A DNA stretch of 64,000 nucleotides. Source: Methylocaldum sp002005105. Its GTDB lineage: Bacteria; Pseudomonadota; Gammaproteobacteria; Methylococcales; Methylococcaceae. Where the stretch lies: assembly GCF_051027545.1 (NCBI RefSeq), contig NZ_CP194902.1:2232001-2296000 (forward strand). Reading direction: 5' to 3'. Below are positions 61,658 to 64,000 of the stretch, one piece after another (within the stretch, counting starts at the first letter, position 1; the number at the start of each line of letters is the position of its first letter). Under the pieces are notes generated by a model. That model worked only from the letters and a program-made list of their open reading frames with translations, was not told the DNA's origin and did not search any database. The position numbers were made by a program, and so were the translations under genes.

Positions 61658-62464
61658 TTAGTGCGTACGGCAGGGACCCGGTCCGTAATAGCGTTTCAAC
61701 CATCGACTCAACCCGTCGAGGCCGGGGAAGAGCATCCGTTCGGTGACGTTGTCCTGATCGAGTTTGTCCCGTACTTCCCATTTAATTTCTTTCGGGATGA
61801 TGATGCGGTAATAAAGGGCTGGATGATTCAAAAGAAATTCGCTGAGGACCAAGGTTGCGCCGGGCATTGCCGACATGATCGCGCCTTGGTTGACGATGCG
61901 GGCGTCCAGCGACGGCGGCTCGAAGAACAGCACGAAGCGGCCATTCTCGGCCAAGCGGTCGAATTCGTCTAGAGACTGGATGAATTCCAGCATTTCGACC
62001 GAGAACAAAAATGCGGATTCGCGGTTGAGCACTTCGCGAAGCTTTTCCGGCAACAGGGATCGGGCCTCGACGACATTGATGCACCAGATCGCAGCATCCC
62101 GGTCGTAATATTGCTCCTCGGCAGTGGCAAAATGCACCGCGACCTTAGGCGAAATGGTCCAATCCAGAAGGCGGGTCGGTAAGCCGTAGTGCTGAGCAAC
62201 GGCCAACTGCACCCAGAGCGTTTCCGCCGGTATGGATCCGGGCTCCGCATATTTCCGGAAGCCCCGCAACATCGGCTTCTCGACGTTGATGTAATCACCC
62301 CCGAGCCGCAACAGGCTGTTTTCGAGTCCCCAAGAGGCGTCGGCCAAGCCTCGGTAGACGAGATCCGATCGATAACGTTGAAGAGCATTTTTCGGGATGT
62401 CGTACAGAGCCCGCATCAGCTCGGACCAATTCGCAACTCGAATGTCGTTCATGACGTTTTCCAT
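61658..62464 (-). CDS. FRG-domain protein
   Basis: 268 residues. The FRG signature is DLVYRGLADASWGLENSLLR followed by VQLAVAQHYGLPTRLLDWTI and SPKVAVHFATAEEQ. FRG domains are named for the Phe/Tyr-Arg-Gly motif and occur in proteins of unknown activity, sometimes in mobile or defence loci. A second possible start lies at 62452. No ribosome-binding site is clear. It lies upstream of the Wzt-like gene on the same strand. Confidence 0.88.
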   Translation of the reverse strand: MENVMNDIRVANWSELMRALYDIPKNALQRYRSDLVYRGLADASWGLENSLLRLGGDYINVEKPMLRGFRKYAEPGSIPAETLWVQLAVAQHYGLPTRLLDWTISPKVAVHFATAEEQYYDRDAAIWCINVVEARSLLPEKLREVLNRESAFLFSVEMLEFIQSLDEFDRLAENGRFVLFFEPPSLDARIVNQGAIMSAMPGATLVLSEFLLNHPALYYRIIIPKEIKWEVRDKLDQDNVTERMLFPGLDGLSRWLKRYYGPGPCRTH

Positions 62465-62898
62465 GTCGGGGGGAGCAGGCGATGGTCAAGAGATATCGAT
62501 TCGTATCGTAGAGCACATTCTAGTTCGATGTACCGACTATGGGGTACACTTCCTTACGCCCATCTTGCAGATCGCTTAGGGCACCTTGGTGTAGGGCGCA
62601 TTAGCTTTAGCGTAATGCGCCGAATGGGACGGCTCCCCATGCGGCGGAATACGCGAGTACGCTACTCCGCCCTATACCAGCTTCGACAGGGCTCAGGACA
62701 CGCATCGTTCTTCGCAGGCCCAGCCCATCCTATACCGGCCATCATTGGAAAGCGGAAAGCCGCACAAAACAGGATTCCACTAAACGGCCGGAACAATAGC
62801 ATGCCGCGCTTGTGTATACTCTACGAAGCAGCAAGATGCGTGTGTCTCAACGGGGGGAATCCGGATGGCTGCTCTGTTGGTCGCAAAACACATCTCTT
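62465..62898. other. Gene-free stretch
   Basis: 434 bp. It contains the R2-like block at 62591-62678 and a CTTCGACAGGGCTCAGGAC string near 62690 that resembles the TTCGACAAGCTCAGGACAGG seen at 2809 and 38825. No gene, RNA or clear promoter was recognised. Confidence 0.4.
62591..62678. repeat. Degenerate R2-like repeat near right end
   Basis: Reads GTAGGGCGCATTAGCTTTAG then CGTAATGCGCCGAATGGG and ends CTACTCCGCCCTATACC, a diverged palindrome of the R2 family. Confidence 0.5.
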
Positions 62899-64000
62899 TT
62901 ACTGAGCCGCGCTCGAAACAAGCTCTTCCTCCACCGGCTCCATAGCCTCCCCGGACGGATTCTGCTCGATCTGAGCGACCACTTCGCTGGAAGCGAACAT
63001 CAATCCGTTGCGATAGTAATGGCAGGCGGCGGCGAAGTCGTTTTGCTGATGCAGCACGTCACCCAAGAGCTGGTAGGCTTCGACGCTGGGTTCCACGTTG
63101 AGGCTTTTTTCCAGGTAGTCTTTGGCCTTATTCCAAAGCTTGCAGTGGATGGCGAGTTTGCCCAGTACCCTGAACAGAACGGCATCTTTCGGATGCGGTC
63201 CCAGCCAGGTTTCCGCATGCTTGAGCTGCTTTTCCCGGTCGGATAGCTGGATGCAACCGTAGAGAACTAGAAGGGTCTCGTCCCACTCGTCGCCGAGAGC
63301 GCGGCGCAGCTCGTCCTCGATTTCCTCGCCGGCACCGGCTTCGATCATGGCGGCGAAATAGAGGGACTGAATTCCCGTGGATGCGCGAATGTGCTCGGGA
63401 ACGGTCGCCCAAACCTCCCGCAAGGCGGTAACGTCGCGAGATTCGGATTTTTGTCTGATCAGAGCGCTGTAGGTTTCCGTTTCGAGCAGTTTGACCTCCG
63501 CTTCCATCAAAACCTTGTTCTTGTGCAAGGCGGGAAGCAGGCTGCGCAAACTTTCCCAATCTTCCATTTGGGCATAGGCTTGGTGAGTCAGCCTCAAGAC
63601 AGCGGCGTGGCTCGGGGCGATCTTGTTCAGATGAGTCAGAGACTCCAACGCTTCCTCGAATTGCTTGTTGGACAACTGCAATTCCGCGCGGGTCAGGCCG
63701 ACCGCTAGCTCCGACTCGGGCGCGATTTCACGGGCCAGCTTCAAATATTCGTCCCGCTGTTCGACGGCGCCTCGTGCATGTGCGGCCCGTGCGGCGGTCA
63801 GATAGTTGATGAGCGGCGCGCCGCTGTCTGCGGCATGGCGGATCAGATTCCGCTCCGCCTTCTCCCAATTGCCCTCGGCCGTTTCGATGAGCCCTGTGAT
63901 CAAGGCTTCCTGGGAACGCTTGTTACGAAGTTCGCCACCGCGCTTTTTGAGGACTTTGGGAATGCTCATCGCCTGCAAGACGACGCGGACCAAAAAGTAG
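62899..64000 (-). CDS. hemY: HemY-like TPR protein, 5' end outside window
   Basis: The frame is open to the right end (Tyr-Phe-Leu-Val-Arg precede the first Met), so the N-terminus and its membrane segments lie beyond 64000. The visible 366 residues start RVVLQAMSIPKVLKKRGGEL and continue RSQEALITGLIETAEGNWEK, the HemY_N pattern, followed by TPR helices (AEWHLGK-like DAVLFRVLGKLAIHCKLWNK). HemY is a membrane-anchored TPR protein linked to heme synthesis, often encoded after hemC-hemD-hemX. Other TPR proteins are possible. Confidence 0.8.
   Translation of the reverse strand, partial: YFLVRVVLQAMSIPKVLKKRGGELRNKRSQEALITGLIETAEGNWEKAERNLIRHAADSGAPLINYLTAARAAHARGAVEQRDEYLKLAREIAPESELAVGLTRAELQLSNKQFEEALESLTHLNKIAPSHAAVLRLTHQAYAQMEDWESLRSLLPALHKNKVLMEAEVKLLETETYSALIRQKSESRDVTALREVWATVPEHIRASTGIQSLYFAAMIEAGAGEEIEDELRRALGDEWDETLLVLYGCIQLSDREKQLKHAETWLGPHPKDAVLFRVLGKLAIHCKLWNKAKDYLEKSLNVEPSVEAYQLLGDVLHQQNDFAAACHYYRNGLMFASSEVVAQIEQNPSGEAMEPVEEELVSSAAQ

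Noticed and set aside
1..64000. tRNA, rRNA, transposase or prophage genes
   Set aside because: I searched the gaps by eye for tRNA-like T-loop sequences, rRNA and integrase or transposase motifs and found none that hold up. A tRNAscan-SE run would be decisive.

Overview
The window looks like chromosomal DNA of a gammaproteobacterium, most plausibly a methanotroph-type (Methylococcales-like) organism. The clues are an estimated GC content of about 58-60 percent, a C-terminal sorting signal of the VPLPAAVWLLASG type, two SmbP-like His-rich periplasmic proteins, a class I adenylate cyclase, and the conserved orders leuS-lptE-holA-proA-nadD and sRNA-engB-cytochrome c4-dsbA. The genus is inference only. 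I saw no rRNA, tRNA, CRISPR array, transposase or prophage gene. Both ends cut a gene: an outer-membrane barrel on the left and a HemY-like TPR protein on the right.

Layout. 1-6.6 kb: envelope and sulfur-uptake genes (barrel fragment, secreted lectin-like protein, degenerate EAL protein, then yezD, anion porin and sulfate-binding protein, and a small periplasmic protein). 7-13.8 kb: flippase, histidine kinase with NtrC-type regulator, SulP transporter with a STAS-like partner. 13.9-23.2 kb: PhoX-like phosphatase, sorting-signal protein, then the housekeeping run leuS-lptE-holA-proA-nadD. 23.6-31.7 kb: LemA and two TPM proteins, YjgR-like ATPase, a P-type ATPase resembling the Na+/K+ class, a lipoprotein. 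31.9-38.3 kb: two back-to-back signalling operons, six genes in all. 39-45.1 kb: SmbP-like proteins, YigZ, CoA-binding protein, RNase Z-like hydrolase, WrbA, and a DUF504 (MJ1316-type) gene with doxX. 45.3-53.7 kb: degenerate PAS-GGDEF protein coupled to cyaA, SLC13 transporter, ApbE, membrane proteins. 54-60.2 kb: rtcA-polX, a C-rich-loop small RNA, engB, cytochrome c4, dsbA, EEP hydrolase. 60.3-64 kb: Wzt-like ABC ATPase, FRG-domain protein, hemY-like fragment.

The two most striking non-coding signals are these. (1) A small RNA candidate at about 56978-57101 has three hairpins with C-rich loops (one is CTCCTCCC, a perfect anti-Shine-Dalgarno) and a strong terminator. It sits next to engB, the position occupied by Spot 42 in enterobacteria, and has the architecture of Xanthomonas sX13. 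(2) A 151-152 bp element made of five consecutive hairpins occurs twice, 8.5 kb apart. One copy is upstream of the DUF504 gene, the other upstream of rtcA, in the same orientation relative to each gene. Both genes belong to families linked to RNA 2',3'-cyclic phosphate ends, so the pair may share a mobile or regulatory leader.

Several families of short palindromic repeats are scattered through the intergenic gaps: GTAGGTCGGCAA-type, GTAGGATGGGT-type and CCGGCAGGGAATGCCGG-type. They explain most of the long gene-free stretches.
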